The notes under the pieces are model-generated. The model was not told where the DNA came from. It saw only the letters and a list, made by a program, of their open reading frames with translations, and ran no database searches. Shown piece after piece: positions 39,771 to 47,558 of a stretch of 64,000 nt of DNA; the stretch's first letter is position 1, and every line of letters begins with the position of its first letter. The stretch covers positions 62,001-126,000 of the forward strand of contig CAMIHP010000001.1 in NCBI GenBank assembly GCA_946222005.1, read 5' to 3'. Position numbers and translations under genes: made by a program. This DNA comes from an uncultured Candidatus Saccharibacteria bacterium. GTDB taxonomy: Bacteria; Patescibacteriota; Saccharimonadia; Saccharimonadales; Saccharimonadaceae.

Positions 39771-40526
39771 CTACTGCGTCTCTTTGCTAGCCAGCAGCTC
39801 TTCCTCAATATCTTGCATAGCAGCAAGGACGCGCTCGTACGCCTCTGGGTTAGTTGACTTACCTAGCTCGCCAACACGAAGCACCTTTGCCTCGTCATTA
39901 TACCGGCCAGCAAAGCTCACTAGCACTGTCCCTGTCTGGTGAGGACCATGGAAGCTATTCTTCCGCTCCTCTGTTAGTGGTCGGTCGGAATATACTTCGA
40001 CTGGTCGGCCAGTTACAATGCTAATGATGTAGCCACGCTGGCTTGAGTTGTTATACTGATCTTCATCACGTGGTTTAGTGATACCCAAGTCGCTCCCTTT
40101 ATATATCAAGTCCTCTGGAGCTTGTTGCCAACCACTATCATCATATGTACCCTTGAGGATAACCCGCGCTGCAACGGCCGTCTCATACTGAACATAGATC
40201 CCGCGCGAATATCTGTTCTCACCACCAACATAGCCAGTGACAGCAATATGCTTATCCTCAGGCCGGCTACCAAAGCCATTCTCTGCCAATACCCCGCCAA
40301 GCCGCTGTATTTCATTGGCGATATCCTCACATCGGCGTTCATTGTCTTCTCTGGCAAGGTCTGCTTTAATCTTTTGTTCAGCCTCTTCCATTCGCCGAGT
40401 ATACTCATCATTTATTCCATCCCTAAACTCTTGGGTATTTGGCGTTGGGAAGTCTCGCAACTCTGGCTTATACGGTTCTTGTTGTTTTGTCTCACTACTC
40501 AGTGGCTGGTCATATCGTGGCATCAT
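39771..40526 (-). CDS. hypothetical soluble protein with repeat-containing promoter
   Basis: 251 aa, or 250 aa from the second Met. Not recognised. A disordered, proline-rich start (residues 1-35), a charged coiled-coil-like helix (about 40-75: EYTRRMEEAEQKIKADLARE), then a beta-rich domain (GYVGGENRYSRGIYVQYETA ... TGTVLVSFAGRYNDE) and a C-terminal helix. No signal peptide. AAGGAG precedes the ATG. The promoter carries an (AG)6 tract between -35 and -10. Single gene lying between pseudopilin and peptidase genes, with its own terminator; the location suggests, but does not show, a pilus-linked role. Confidence 0.65.
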   Translation of the reverse strand: MMPRYDQPLSSETKQQEPYKPELRDFPTPNTQEFRDGINDEYTRRMEEAEQKIKADLAREDNERRCEDIANEIQRLGGVLAENGFGSRPEDKHIAVTGYVGGENRYSRGIYVQYETAVAARVILKGTYDDSGWQQAPEDLIYKGSDLGITKPRDEDQYNNSSQRGYIISIVTGRPVEVYSDRPLTEERKNSFHGPHQTGTVLVSFAGRYNDEAKVLRVGELGKSTNPEAYERVLAAMQDIEEELLASKETQ

Positions 40527-40557
40527 ATCTCCTTGGAGTTAGGTGTTTATGATGCCT

Positions 40558-40585
40558 ATAGTACTCTCTCTCTCTCTGGATTGTC
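40558..40585 (-). promoter_or_regulatory. promoter with (AG)6 tract in the spacer
   Basis: On the minus strand TTGACA (40580-40585), a 16-nt spacer made of ATCC plus (AG)6 (40564-40575), then TACTAT (40558-40563). Gain or loss of one AG unit would change the spacing to 18 or 14 nt. Confidence 0.65.
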
Positions 40586-40635
40586 AAGTATTACATCAGG
40601 TTTACAAGAAGGAGCAAATCTACCCAGCCTGAGCC

Positions 40636-41505
40636 TCAAAAGCCCAGCGGCAATGCCACCAGCGCGCGCAAGATATGCCCACCAAACAAGAGTGAAATAA
40701 CGCAGCCAATGATAAGCAGCGGCCCAAATGGCACCTGCGAGCGCGTATTGAGTTGGCCACGTGCTAGGCCCGGCAGGACGATGATACAACCCAGCATGTT
40801 GGAGAAAAACAACGTCATAAAGGCCAGGCGCCAATCGCCCAGCAGCAGCGCCAAGCCCACACAGAGCTTCACATCACCAAAGCCAATCCACGCCCCGCGC
40901 GAGATAGCATACAGCCCACCATACAACCCCGCCAGCAGCGCCACCGCCCCCGTGAGCGATACAAGATCAACATCGTGCAGCGTCATCATCCGCACCAGTA
41001 CGAAGAGTGCACCCAGTGCCATCAAGCCATAGTTGAGCGGGTCGGGCAGGAGCTGCCACTTGGCGTCATACGCTGCGAGGATCATCAGCACCAAGGCCAC
41101 CATCACCCACACAGCAAAGAGTAAGCTACTGGCTGGCAGTGCCCATGGCCACACCAGGTACGACAGTGCCAAGCCAAGCCCTAGCACCAGCTCCATCACC
41201 AGCTCAAACCAGCCAATGAACTGCTGGCAATAGCGGCAGCGCCCACCAGTCGACAGCCAGCTCACGACTGGCAGTAGATCATACCACGCCAGCACATGCC
41301 CACAGTGCAGGCAGCGCGAGCGGTCGTCTCGCAGTGTGCCTTGCAAGAGGACGCGCAGTTGACGCCATTCGTGTTTGTCGTAGGGGTGGCCGGTTTGCTT
41401 ATCAGTCCGCAGTTGCCGCGCGCGCACCCGCCACACTTGCGCGCCCGCAAAGCTACCCAGCACTACACCGAGGAGGAGCAGTGCGCCTGCTATCAAGATC
41501 GTCAT
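40636..41505 (-). CDS. pilD: prepilin peptidase / N-methyltransferase
   Basis: 289 aa, polytopic. PilD cuts prepilin leaders and methylates the new N-terminus. The cytoplasmic zinc-binding loop has CLHCGH and CRYCQQ. The two catalytic aspartates are in AAYDAKWQLLPDPL and in WIGFGDVKLC (the GxGD motif). TATACT lies 8 nt before the ATG with GAGG between them, so the leader is minimal. It should process the pilin at 41790 and the three pseudopilins downstream. Confidence 0.95.
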   Translation of the reverse strand: MTILIAGALLLLGVVLGSFAGAQVWRVRARQLRTDKQTGHPYDKHEWRQLRVLLQGTLRDDRSRCLHCGHVLAWYDLLPVVSWLSTGGRCRYCQQFIGWFELVMELVLGLGLALSYLVWPWALPASSLLFAVWVMVALVLMILAAYDAKWQLLPDPLNYGLMALGALFVLVRMMTLHDVDLVSLTGAVALLAGLYGGLYAISRGAWIGFGDVKLCVGLALLLGDWRLAFMTLFFSNMLGCIIVLPGLARGQLNTRSQVPFGPLLIIGCVISLLFGGHILRALVALPLGF

Positions 41506-41604
41506 ACCTCACTAGTATAGCAAAGATATGCAAGAACGTGCTACATCATCACGCTCTATCGAAGGCCAGTGCAGATACAAGCCAAACCTTTCTAACTGTA
41601 TAGT

Positions 41605-41715
41605 GAACTGCTGGGTTGTGCTTGTGTAAGAAAAATATCTGGAGACCAGCAAGCAGATACATGCTATGTATTATCTGGCCGGAACACTTTCATCACACGC
41701 ACAACCCAGCAGTTC
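41605..41715. repeat. R1 structured repeat, copy 2
   Basis: Core AAAATATCTGGAGACCAG ... TCTGGCCGGAACACTTTC between perfectly complementary 17-nt arms (GAACTGCTGGGTTGTGC and GCACAACCCAGCAGTTC). Located between the pilA terminator and the pilD promoter. Confidence 0.85.
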
Positions 41716-41732
41716 GTGTACTCCATACACAA

Positions 41733-41764
41733 AAAGAGGCTGGTACCCCTTGGTACCAGCCATC
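41733..41764 (-). terminator. terminator of pilA
   Basis: On the minus strand GGCTGGTACC-aag-GGGTACCAGCC followed by TCTTTTTG. Confidence 0.85.
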
Positions 41765-41789
41765 TTCTTGTGTATCTTCTGCTTGCCTT

Positions 41790-42248
41790 CTATGACTCGA
41801 GACAGTATGCCACGCCGTTGCCGCCCGCCTCTAGCTTGGTGACGACGACGAATTGCTTCGATGTGCCCTTCTTGAGGGTAGCACCGTCAGAGTTGGTGGC
41901 GTCGCAGCGCACACCCTTGACGACGATGGCGCTCTCGGTAGAAGGTGTTACGGTGCCATTGCCCGCATTATCTTGGACGGTGATGCTCTCTTTATCGAGG
42001 TTCGAGAGATCGCCCAGGTAGCCCTTGAGGCCATTACTGTCGGGGAACTTCCCGCGGTTGTTTGATGTGTATTGCGTCACAGCAGCAGCGATGTTTTGCA
42101 CATCATTCTTGCGCGCTGTGTCGCGCTGACCCCGCTGCAGAGCAGGTAGCGCCACAAAGACCATCAAGAATATCAAGGCGGCAATCGCCAGCACCAGCAT
42201 CACCTCGATGATGGTAAACCCTTCTTGTTTCGCTTGGTGTTGTTTCAT
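41790..42248 (-). CDS. pilA: type IV major pilin candidate
   Basis: 152 aa from the ATG at 42248 (AAGGAGAAGT just upstream). The leader MKQHQAKQEG is cut before FTIIEVMLVLAIAALIFLM (Glu at +5). After the helix comes ARKNDVQNIAAAVTQYTSNN, typical of short pilins, and a C-terminal domain with a Cys pair (GVRCDA, VAYCLES) able to form the D-region disulfide. It is monocistronic, with a strong terminator, as expected for the abundant subunit. Start at 42266 would remove the good SD. Confidence 0.9.
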   Translation of the reverse strand: MKQHQAKQEGFTIIEVMLVLAIAALIFLMVFVALPALQRGQRDTARKNDVQNIAAAVTQYTSNNRGKFPDSNGLKGYLGDLSNLDKESITVQDNAGNGTVTPSTESAIVVKGVRCDATNSDGATLKKGTSKQFVVVTKLEAGGNGVAYCLES

Positions 42249-42475
42249 ACTTCTCCTTTGTACCAATGTACGAATATGCTTACGTTACTGCTATCATAGC
42301 GTAGAATGGCAGCATTGTCTAGGTTTTGTTCGCACAAGATGATAAGCCTATGCGGAGAGGTGCAAAGCTGCGCTATGTTGCCGGTATTTTGGGTGTGATT
42401 GCTAGAGAAAATGCGCTAAAAATGGCTTATTCTCGCGTATTTCCTGCTGAGAACCATAGGCACTTATTGATAGAT

Positions 42476-42615
42476 CTATCTCACGCTTTCCTCCTCTACA
42501 CTTCTTCTGAAATACCAAAGAGTCGACACTTCTAGCAAAGTATCGACCTCCCAATGCCAAGGCTAAAAACCGGTCATAATGACCGGTTTTCACACGCCAT
42601 CGGACGAAATACTCT
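42476..42615 (+). repeat. R2 structured repeat, copy C (diverged)
   Basis: Contains the R2 order of parts: TCTCACGCT edge, AGTCGACA ... TATCGACCTC hairpin, then AAAACCGGTCAT-a-ATGACCGGTTTT and CACACGCCATCGGACGA. It abuts the stop codon of the foldase gene (42616), for which the ACCGGTCAT hairpin may act as terminator. Confidence 0.7.
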
Positions 42616-43788
42616 CTACTTCTGCGGCACGTCGATGTATTCTTGCACTTTGCCGTCGCTTTTTAGCTGGGCGACTTGCTTGGTGAGCTCAGTGAGAGGA
42701 ATGTAGAGGTAGGTGAAGCGGATTTTGCTGTCGTTTTTTTCGTTGACTTTGACGAAGTAGTAGCCACTGTCGGTCGTGCTCTTGATGACACCAGAGGGTT
42801 TGCCAGGCTCGAGCTTAGCGATCTCGCTCACTGCGAGGCCGTTGTAGCTACTGGCGAGGTTGATCAGGCCAGAATCCCCCACCTGCGGCTTGCTCCGGCC
42901 ACTGCCACCAAGCTGGGTCGCGATTTTGGCAAACTCACCATTGCTACTTGCCACCAACCCCGCGGCTTTGCGCTGCAACTCATCGGCCGTCTTATCAACC
43001 GCAAAGGCCACTCGAGCCCGCACAATGCTGCGCCGCACCGCCTGGCGATAATCCGATGGCGACCAGTTATACATCATGCGCGACGATGCATCATACGTCT
43101 CTTGGCTAATCTTGCCATTGGCAGTATTGCGCTGCTGCTCGATAACGGTATCAATGTCTTGCTCACTCACCGTGATATTGTGCTGGCGTGCCAGCTTGGC
43201 GGCGTAGGTGTCGACCAGCGCCCGGTTGAGCGACTCGCGCTTGATGTGCTTGAGCTGCTCGCGGCCATCATCACTGTCGATGCGGATCTCATCGTACTTG
43301 CCTAGATAATACTTAGATCCCCGATACTGCACCAGGTAGTCGCTATAGCGCACCAGCTCGCCATCAATACTAGCCACCGGCACAGGAAAGATCTGCGTCA
43401 TGCGGTAGAGGAGGTTGTTGGAGCTCTGGGCAATGTAGAGCTGCTGCCACGCCACCGCCGCCAGCAGCAAGGCCGCTACCAAGGCCACAATGATCGTATT
43501 GATAATCACCCGCCGGCGCGACACCTGAACGGGATGTTTGAACTTGCGCCCACCAGCCAATATCTCCTCGCGGTGTGCCGCTACCGTCTCGTTGGTGATG
43601 CGCTCGAACTTCTTGGGAGTGTTGGGGTTGGCTGTGCCCGCCTCTGTTTTGGCAGATTTACCTGCTTTCTTGCCCTTTCGCTGCGGCTTGAGCGCTGCCA
43701 GGCGATCCTTCAAGCCAGTGGCTGAGGCGGCTGATGTAGCTTGGGTGCCGTAGCGGCTGCGTTTGGGTTTTTTGTTTGGTAATTTCAT
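42616..43788 (-). CDS. SurA/PpiC-like membrane-anchored peptidyl-prolyl isomerase
   Basis: 390 aa. A very basic cytoplasmic N-terminus (1-90, Lys/Ala-rich), one membrane helix (about 94-116: IINTIIVALVAALLLAAVAW), a SurA-N-like helical region (ASIDGELVRYSDYL ... NRALVDTYAAKLARQHNITVSEQDID) and a parvulin domain (GGSGRSKPQVGDSGLINLAS ... YYFVKVNEKNDS). It should assist folding of exported proteins, for example pilins and the 804-aa surface protein. The long N-terminal tail is unusual. The ATG overlaps the stop of the upstream bPH gene by 4 nt. Confidence 0.85.
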   Translation of the reverse strand: MKLPNKKPKRSRYGTQATSAASATGLKDRLAALKPQRKGKKAGKSAKTEAGTANPNTPKKFERITNETVAAHREEILAGGRKFKHPVQVSRRRVIINTIIVALVAALLLAAVAWQQLYIAQSSNNLLYRMTQIFPVPVASIDGELVRYSDYLVQYRGSKYYLGKYDEIRIDSDDGREQLKHIKRESLNRALVDTYAAKLARQHNITVSEQDIDTVIEQQRNTANGKISQETYDASSRMMYNWSPSDYRQAVRRSIVRARVAFAVDKTADELQRKAAGLVASSNGEFAKIATQLGGSGRSKPQVGDSGLINLASSYNGLAVSEIAKLEPGKPSGVIKSTTDSGYYFVKVNEKNDSKIRFTYLYIPLTELTKQVAQLKSDGKVQEYIDVPQK

Positions 43789-44300
43789 GGTGATACTCCT
43801 GCTGCTTGTGCTGCGCGCTCCGCCTCGCTGACGGCATCTTGCAGCTGATTGTAGATCTGCTCGGGGTGATCGACATTGCGGATGATGAGATCGCCCACAA
43901 ATGTTTGGATCACAATCGTACCAAAATGAAACACCTCACCCGAGAATCCTGGTATATTATAGCTGATATTTTGGATTTTTGCCAAGCTCAGCTCCACTAC
44001 ATCGGTACCAAAAAATCCTTTTTGCGTCACTTGGCGGATACGCTGGTTGGTCACGATGTAGTAGGTGTAGCGCCACATCAAAAAATGATAGCAAAAGCCA
44101 ATAGACCCCAAGACGAGCCCCACCACTGGCAAGAGAAACAGCTCCAATGTGTCTTGCCAAATCAGTGGTGGAATCGCCCCCACCACCAGCGGCAGCAGCA
44201 GCATATAAAACCCCTTGCGCATGGCAATAATATGCCGCCGAAAGACAAACAGCAACTCCTCACCGTCACGCTGCCCATTAAATGCCTTGGTCTGTGCCAT
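43785..44300 (-). CDS. bacterial PH-domain membrane protein
   Basis: 171 aa from the ATG at 44300. Two close membrane helices (about 32-75: KGFYMLLLPLVVGAIPPLIW and LFLLPVVGLVLGSIGFCYHF) followed by a bPH2/YdbS-like domain (YYIVTNQRIRQVTQKGFFGTD ... LAKIQNISYN ... FGTIVIQTF). Such proteins are widespread and poorly understood, thought to take part in envelope stress or membrane organisation. Co-transcribed with the SurA-like gene through a 4-nt overlap. The frame up to 44390 has no start signal. Confidence 0.8.
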   Translation of the reverse strand: MAQTKAFNGQRDGEELLFVFRRHIIAMRKGFYMLLLPLVVGAIPPLIWQDTLELFLLPVVGLVLGSIGFCYHFLMWRYTYYIVTNQRIRQVTQKGFFGTDVVELSLAKIQNISYNIPGFSGEVFHFGTIVIQTFVGDLIIRNVDHPEQIYNQLQDAVSEAERAAQAAGVSP

Positions 44301-44393
44301 TATTCCCTGCCTTTTTGTGTGATGATTGTTATGCTTTTCTTGATGTCTATTGTAGCACGAACTCACCTCCACTTGGGTGCCAAACCTCACTGC

Positions 44394-44518
44394 CTGCTGC
44401 TATAGGGCGCTCGCTGGACAAGAAAATATCTGGAGGCCAGCGACCAAGCAAGCGGACAAACTCTGTGGTATATTCTGGCCGGAACATTTTCGGTCTAGTG
44501 AGTGTCCTATGGCAGCAG
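44394..44518. repeat. R1 structured repeat, copy 3
   Basis: Core GAAAATATCTGGAGGCCAG ... TCTGGCCGGAACATTTTC between 24-nt arms (44394-44417 and 44495-44518). All 24 positions pair in plus-strand RNA if G-U pairs are allowed; the arm sequence is unrelated to that of the other two copies. Followed directly by an R2 fragment. Confidence 0.85.
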
Positions 44519-44529
44519 TATCCTTGCTA

Positions 44530-44586
44530 CATCTCACGCTCACCCTCCCCACACTCCATCGGATGAAGTGATGGGAGTAGAGCAAA
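44530..44586 (+). repeat. R2 fragment (internally deleted)
   Basis: The R2 ends are joined without the two inner hairpins: ATCTCACGCTCACCCTCC directly continues into ACACTCCATCGGATGAAGTG and then GGGAGTAGAGC. It looks like a deletion derivative of the longer element. Confidence 0.6.
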
Positions 44587-44628
44587 CGCAGAAGAAGCAA
44601 AAGCTTCAATTATTCACCCCCTTGACAC

Positions 44629-44658
44629 TACCCCACAATCCCTGCGTATAATGAGGTC
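44629..44658 (+). promoter_or_regulatory. promoter of the proline-rich membrane protein gene
   Basis: TTGACA, 19 nt, TATAAT. An ATG lies 6 nt after the -10 box but begins an 10-codon frame that ends in TGA overlapping the start of the main gene (ATGGTGA), so a short upstream ORF may couple translation. Confidence 0.5.
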
Positions 44659-44684
44659 ATGCATAGTATGCGGAGTATTTGTAT

Positions 44685-45098
44685 ATGGTGACGGCTGGGC
44701 GATTTATTCATAAGCGCCGCACTACTGCTGGTGCCGGAGCGCCACCGGTGCCACCGCCGCACCACCCACCAGCTGCGCCACCACCGCCAAAGGTACCAAC
44801 GCCGCCGGCCGTGAGCCCCACCGAGCCAATCGCAGCACCCGACTGGCAGCGCCGCCTTGGCCATGGCATCGTGCGAGCGCTCTGCATGCTCGCGGCAGGG
44901 GCGCTTGGTTGGCTGTGCTACCTCTGTTGGACGAGTGGTGGCACGCGCACCACGCCAGCCGACTTTATGGCTTGGGTCGTCTCATTCGCCCTCTTCTCCT
45001 CCGCCATCATGTTCGTCGGGGCTGCCTGCAGCCGCTGGGAAGATATGTCCGACTGGGTACGATGGGCAGCTGAGGTAGTTGGTGGGTTTGGGAGGTAA
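44685..45098 (+). CDS. proline-rich two-helix membrane protein
   Basis: 137 aa from the ATG at 44685. Residues 14-50 are almost entirely Pro, Ala, Val and His (a flexible cytoplasmic segment), followed by two membrane helices (about 62-82 and 93-112) and a short C-terminus. Not recognised. It follows a promoter and a short overlapping upstream frame. Proline-rich linkers of this type can bind other proteins or span a layer; no more can be said. Confidence 0.55.
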   Translation: MVTAGRFIHKRRTTAGAGAPPVPPPHHPPAAPPPPKVPTPPAVSPTEPIAAPDWQRRLGHGIVRALCMLAAGALGWLCYLCWTSGGTRTTPADFMAWVVSFALFSSAIMFVGAACSRWEDMSDWVRWAAEVVGGFGR

Positions 45099-45184
45099 GC
45101 TACTCGCATACACCAGCCACCCTCTCGAATCATTACAGATTAAGACCATTCCATCCGCAATCACAGTTGTAATATACTATTTCT

Positions 45185-45862
45185 ATGACAAAACTTCACC
45201 TCCACATCGCCAACGCACACCACACCTTCACCATTGCTGAATGTACTATTTTTCGTCGCGCAGCCGAGCAAGCTGAAGCGTTCGTTTCCAGCATATTTGC
45301 TTGTTTCGATTATGAGGTTGATCTCATCATTGCAACGCCGTCTTTTCTGCTGCCGACGATTACTGAGGACGGTATATCAGGGCGAACGTATCATTCGCGG
45401 CTTATCATACTGTCGATCGACAAGCAGGAGCATGCGATTACCGAGGACTTTGTGTTTGAGACAATCTGCCATGAACTATCACATTCACTACGCTGGGAAA
45501 AGGTGCCAGAGTATGCAGAGACACTATTCGACGGCATGATCCTCGAAGGCCTCGCTGTCGTGCTAGAAGAAGCGGCGATGACTGCAACCCAGCGCCCGAC
45601 GACACAATATTTCCTCAATACCATGCAGCAGACGAGCACAGAAGAGATCAATGGTATGATTGCAACGCTTAAAGATACATTCGATAGTATGGAATACGAC
45701 TACACCCGCGTATTCTTCACTGGCGATAATACATTACCACGTTGGGCGGGTTATCGACTTGGTTACTATTTCGTCAAGCAATATCTTGAGAAAACGAATC
45801 GGACAATCGTGCAGGCAACAGAAGACCAGTATCAAACATTTGCAAAGGTACTGCGCGGCTAG
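45185..45862 (+). CDS. DUF2268-like zinc metallopeptidase
   Basis: 225 aa. The zinc motif CHELSHSLRWE (HExxH) is at about residues 94-104, and EGLAVVLEE about 30 residues later supplies the third ligand, the arrangement of DUF2268 (predicted Zn-dependent peptidases). The C-terminal part GYRLGYYFVKQYLE is also typical. No signal peptide is visible, so it probably acts in the cytoplasm. TATACT lies 6 nt before the ATG (leaderless). Single gene, convergent with tRNA-Arg. Confidence 0.8.
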   Translation: MTKLHLHIANAHHTFTIAECTIFRRAAEQAEAFVSSIFACFDYEVDLIIATPSFLLPTITEDGISGRTYHSRLIILSIDKQEHAITEDFVFETICHELSHSLRWEKVPEYAETLFDGMILEGLAVVLEEAAMTATQRPTTQYFLNTMQQTSTEEINGMIATLKDTFDSMEYDYTRVFFTGDNTLPRWAGYRLGYYFVKQYLEKTNRTIVQATEDQYQTFAKVLRG

Positions 45863-45877
45863 TTTATATAATATCTT

Positions 45878-45954
45878 TGGTACCCCGGATAGGAGTCGAA
45901 CCTACAACCTTCTCCTTAGGACGGAGCCGCTCTATCCAGTTGAGCTACCAGGGC
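45878..45954 (-). tRNA. tRNA-Arg(CCU)
   Basis: Minus-strand cloverleaf with acceptor GCCCTGG/CCGGGGT (G-U pairs), D arm GCTC/GAGC, anticodon stem CTCC/GGAG with loop GTCCTAA (anticodon CCU), T loop TTCGACT; ACCA is encoded. Base 32 is G rather than a pyrimidine. TATACT lies just upstream. Confidence 0.92.
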
Positions 45955-46155
45955 ATGGGTATAGTATAGCATGCTCGTTGCGCTGAAGTGAACTGTGCTA
46001 GACAATAAAAAGCCAAGGCATGGACACGTATCCAACCCCGACTATATGCATCTCTATACTATCATAAACGACTATAGACAATCAGACTTTTCTCTCATGA
46101 GATCGTCACAGGATTCAAGAATCGCGCATAGCCCAACAGTCAATGCGGCATCACT

Positions 46156-46306
46156 ACCTCTCACGCTCCACCTCCCCACACTCCCTCCTCAGGAACACTA
46201 TAAGGGTCGACATTCGCTGGATGTCGACCTCTTGCGTTGGGCTGAAAACCGGTCATTACGACCGGTTTTCACACTCCATCGGATGAAGTGTGGGAGGGTG
46301 AGCTAG
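46156..46306 (+). repeat. R2 structured repeat, copy B
   Basis: About 150 nt. Outer inverted arms (CTCCACCTCCCCACACT ... GTGTGGGAGGGTGAGC) enclose GTCGACAT-tcgctgg-ATGTCGAC and then GAAAACCGGTCAT-t-acGACCGGTTTTC. Almost identical, in the opposite orientation, to the copy at 56603-56755. It lies between tRNA-Arg and pilC. Confidence 0.85.
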
Positions 46307-46346
46307 CACAGAGAAAACAAAGTATTCGATATTCTGGCTGCAAGCA

Positions 46347-47555
46347 CTACGTCAGCTGCCCCACCAAGCTATATATCGGGAAGAGGATGGCCGCCACCAT
46401 GCCGCCAGCCACGATGGCGAGGACGACCATCAGCACGGGCTCGATGGCGGTGGAGATGTTGCGGATCTCTTCGTCTAGCTCGTCTTCGTAGACCTGGGCA
46501 GTCTTACCCATCATTTCGTCGATCTTGCCCGATTGCTCACCAATCTTGATCATCTGCGGCACCATTGGCAAGATGTAATCCTCACGACTCAGTGAGACAG
46601 ACAGCGCTTGCCCACCCTTAACCTTCTCGGCAGTCCGGCGAATAGAAGCCTCGATAATCGTATTATTGACCCCTGTCGCGGTAATGTCGAGCATGTCGAG
46701 CATAGGCACACCGGTCGCAAGCAGCGTCTGGCCAGTACGGGTAAAGCGCGCCATGTAAAGCTTGCGAAACATACTGCCGACGAAGGGCATATTAAGCTTA
46801 AGCGTATCGAAAGCGCGCGTGCCAGGCCCCGTCTTGGCATATTGGCGAATGAAGTAGATAGCACCCACCAGCAAAATCAGCTCCGCCCACCAGAAGGTCG
46901 CAGTAAACTTCGCCACAGCGATTAGTGCCGCAGTGAGGAATGGCAGCGTCTTGTGCATGTCGCTATATAGCTTCTCAACCTGTGGCACCACCACGAGCAA
47001 CATAAAGAGCATCACTCCCATGATCACCGCCAGGACAATGGCTGGGTACGTCATAGCACCACGAATCTTGCTCACCATGGCAGCGTCCTTTTCTTGCTGG
47101 GAGGCAACCCGCTTGAGCGCTTGGTCGAGCGTACCAGAGGCCTCACCTGCAGTCACGAGCGATAGATAGATTTTGTCGAAGATCTCGGGATGTTTACCAA
47201 AGGAGTCCGATAGCTGCCGACCACCCTCAACATCGGCAATGATTTCTTGGATAATCTCTTGTAACTTCTTGTTCTCTGTCTGCTCAAGCACCGTACGAAG
47301 GCTCTGCGACAGAGGTAGCCCCGCACCGATTAGTGTTGCGAGCTGACGAGTAAAGACCACTTTGTCTTTGGTTGTCACACGACGCGTCAGGCTACCAAAG
47401 AGCCCACCACTCTCATCGACTTCTTTGATGTCGAGCGGAACGAAGCCTTGCTCGGTCAAAACGCGCGCCGCTGCCATCTCAGACTCGGCCTGGACGATAG
47501 ATTTGATGATGGTGTCGGTTGCTTTGTCGCGTGCTTCGTAGTTGAACTTTCGCAT
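46347..47555 (-). CDS. pilC: type IV pilus inner-membrane platform protein
   Basis: 402 aa. PilC forms the rotating platform on which pilin is added or removed. Two T2SF domains (about 68-190 and 270-395) are recognisable, each with the GxxLsqSL-type start (GAGLPLSQSLRTVLEQ and ATGVPMLDMLDI) and ...GEASGTLDQAL / GEQSGKIDEMM segments, plus three membrane helices; the last ends VLAIVAGGMVAAILFPIY. Last gene of the pilM-N-O-x-B-T-C operon, 3 nt after pilT. Confidence 0.95.
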   Translation of the reverse strand: MRKFNYEARDKATDTIIKSIVQAESEMAAARVLTEQGFVPLDIKEVDESGGLFGSLTRRVTTKDKVVFTRQLATLIGAGLPLSQSLRTVLEQTENKKLQEIIQEIIADVEGGRQLSDSFGKHPEIFDKIYLSLVTAGEASGTLDQALKRVASQQEKDAAMVSKIRGAMTYPAIVLAVIMGVMLFMLLVVVPQVEKLYSDMHKTLPFLTAALIAVAKFTATFWWAELILLVGAIYFIRQYAKTGPGTRAFDTLKLNMPFVGSMFRKLYMARFTRTGQTLLATGVPMLDMLDITATGVNNTIIEASIRRTAEKVKGGQALSVSLSREDYILPMVPQMIKIGEQSGKIDEMMGKTAQVYEDELDEEIRNISTAIEPVLMVVLAIVAGGMVAAILFPIYSLVGQLT

Positions 47556-47558
47556 CGA

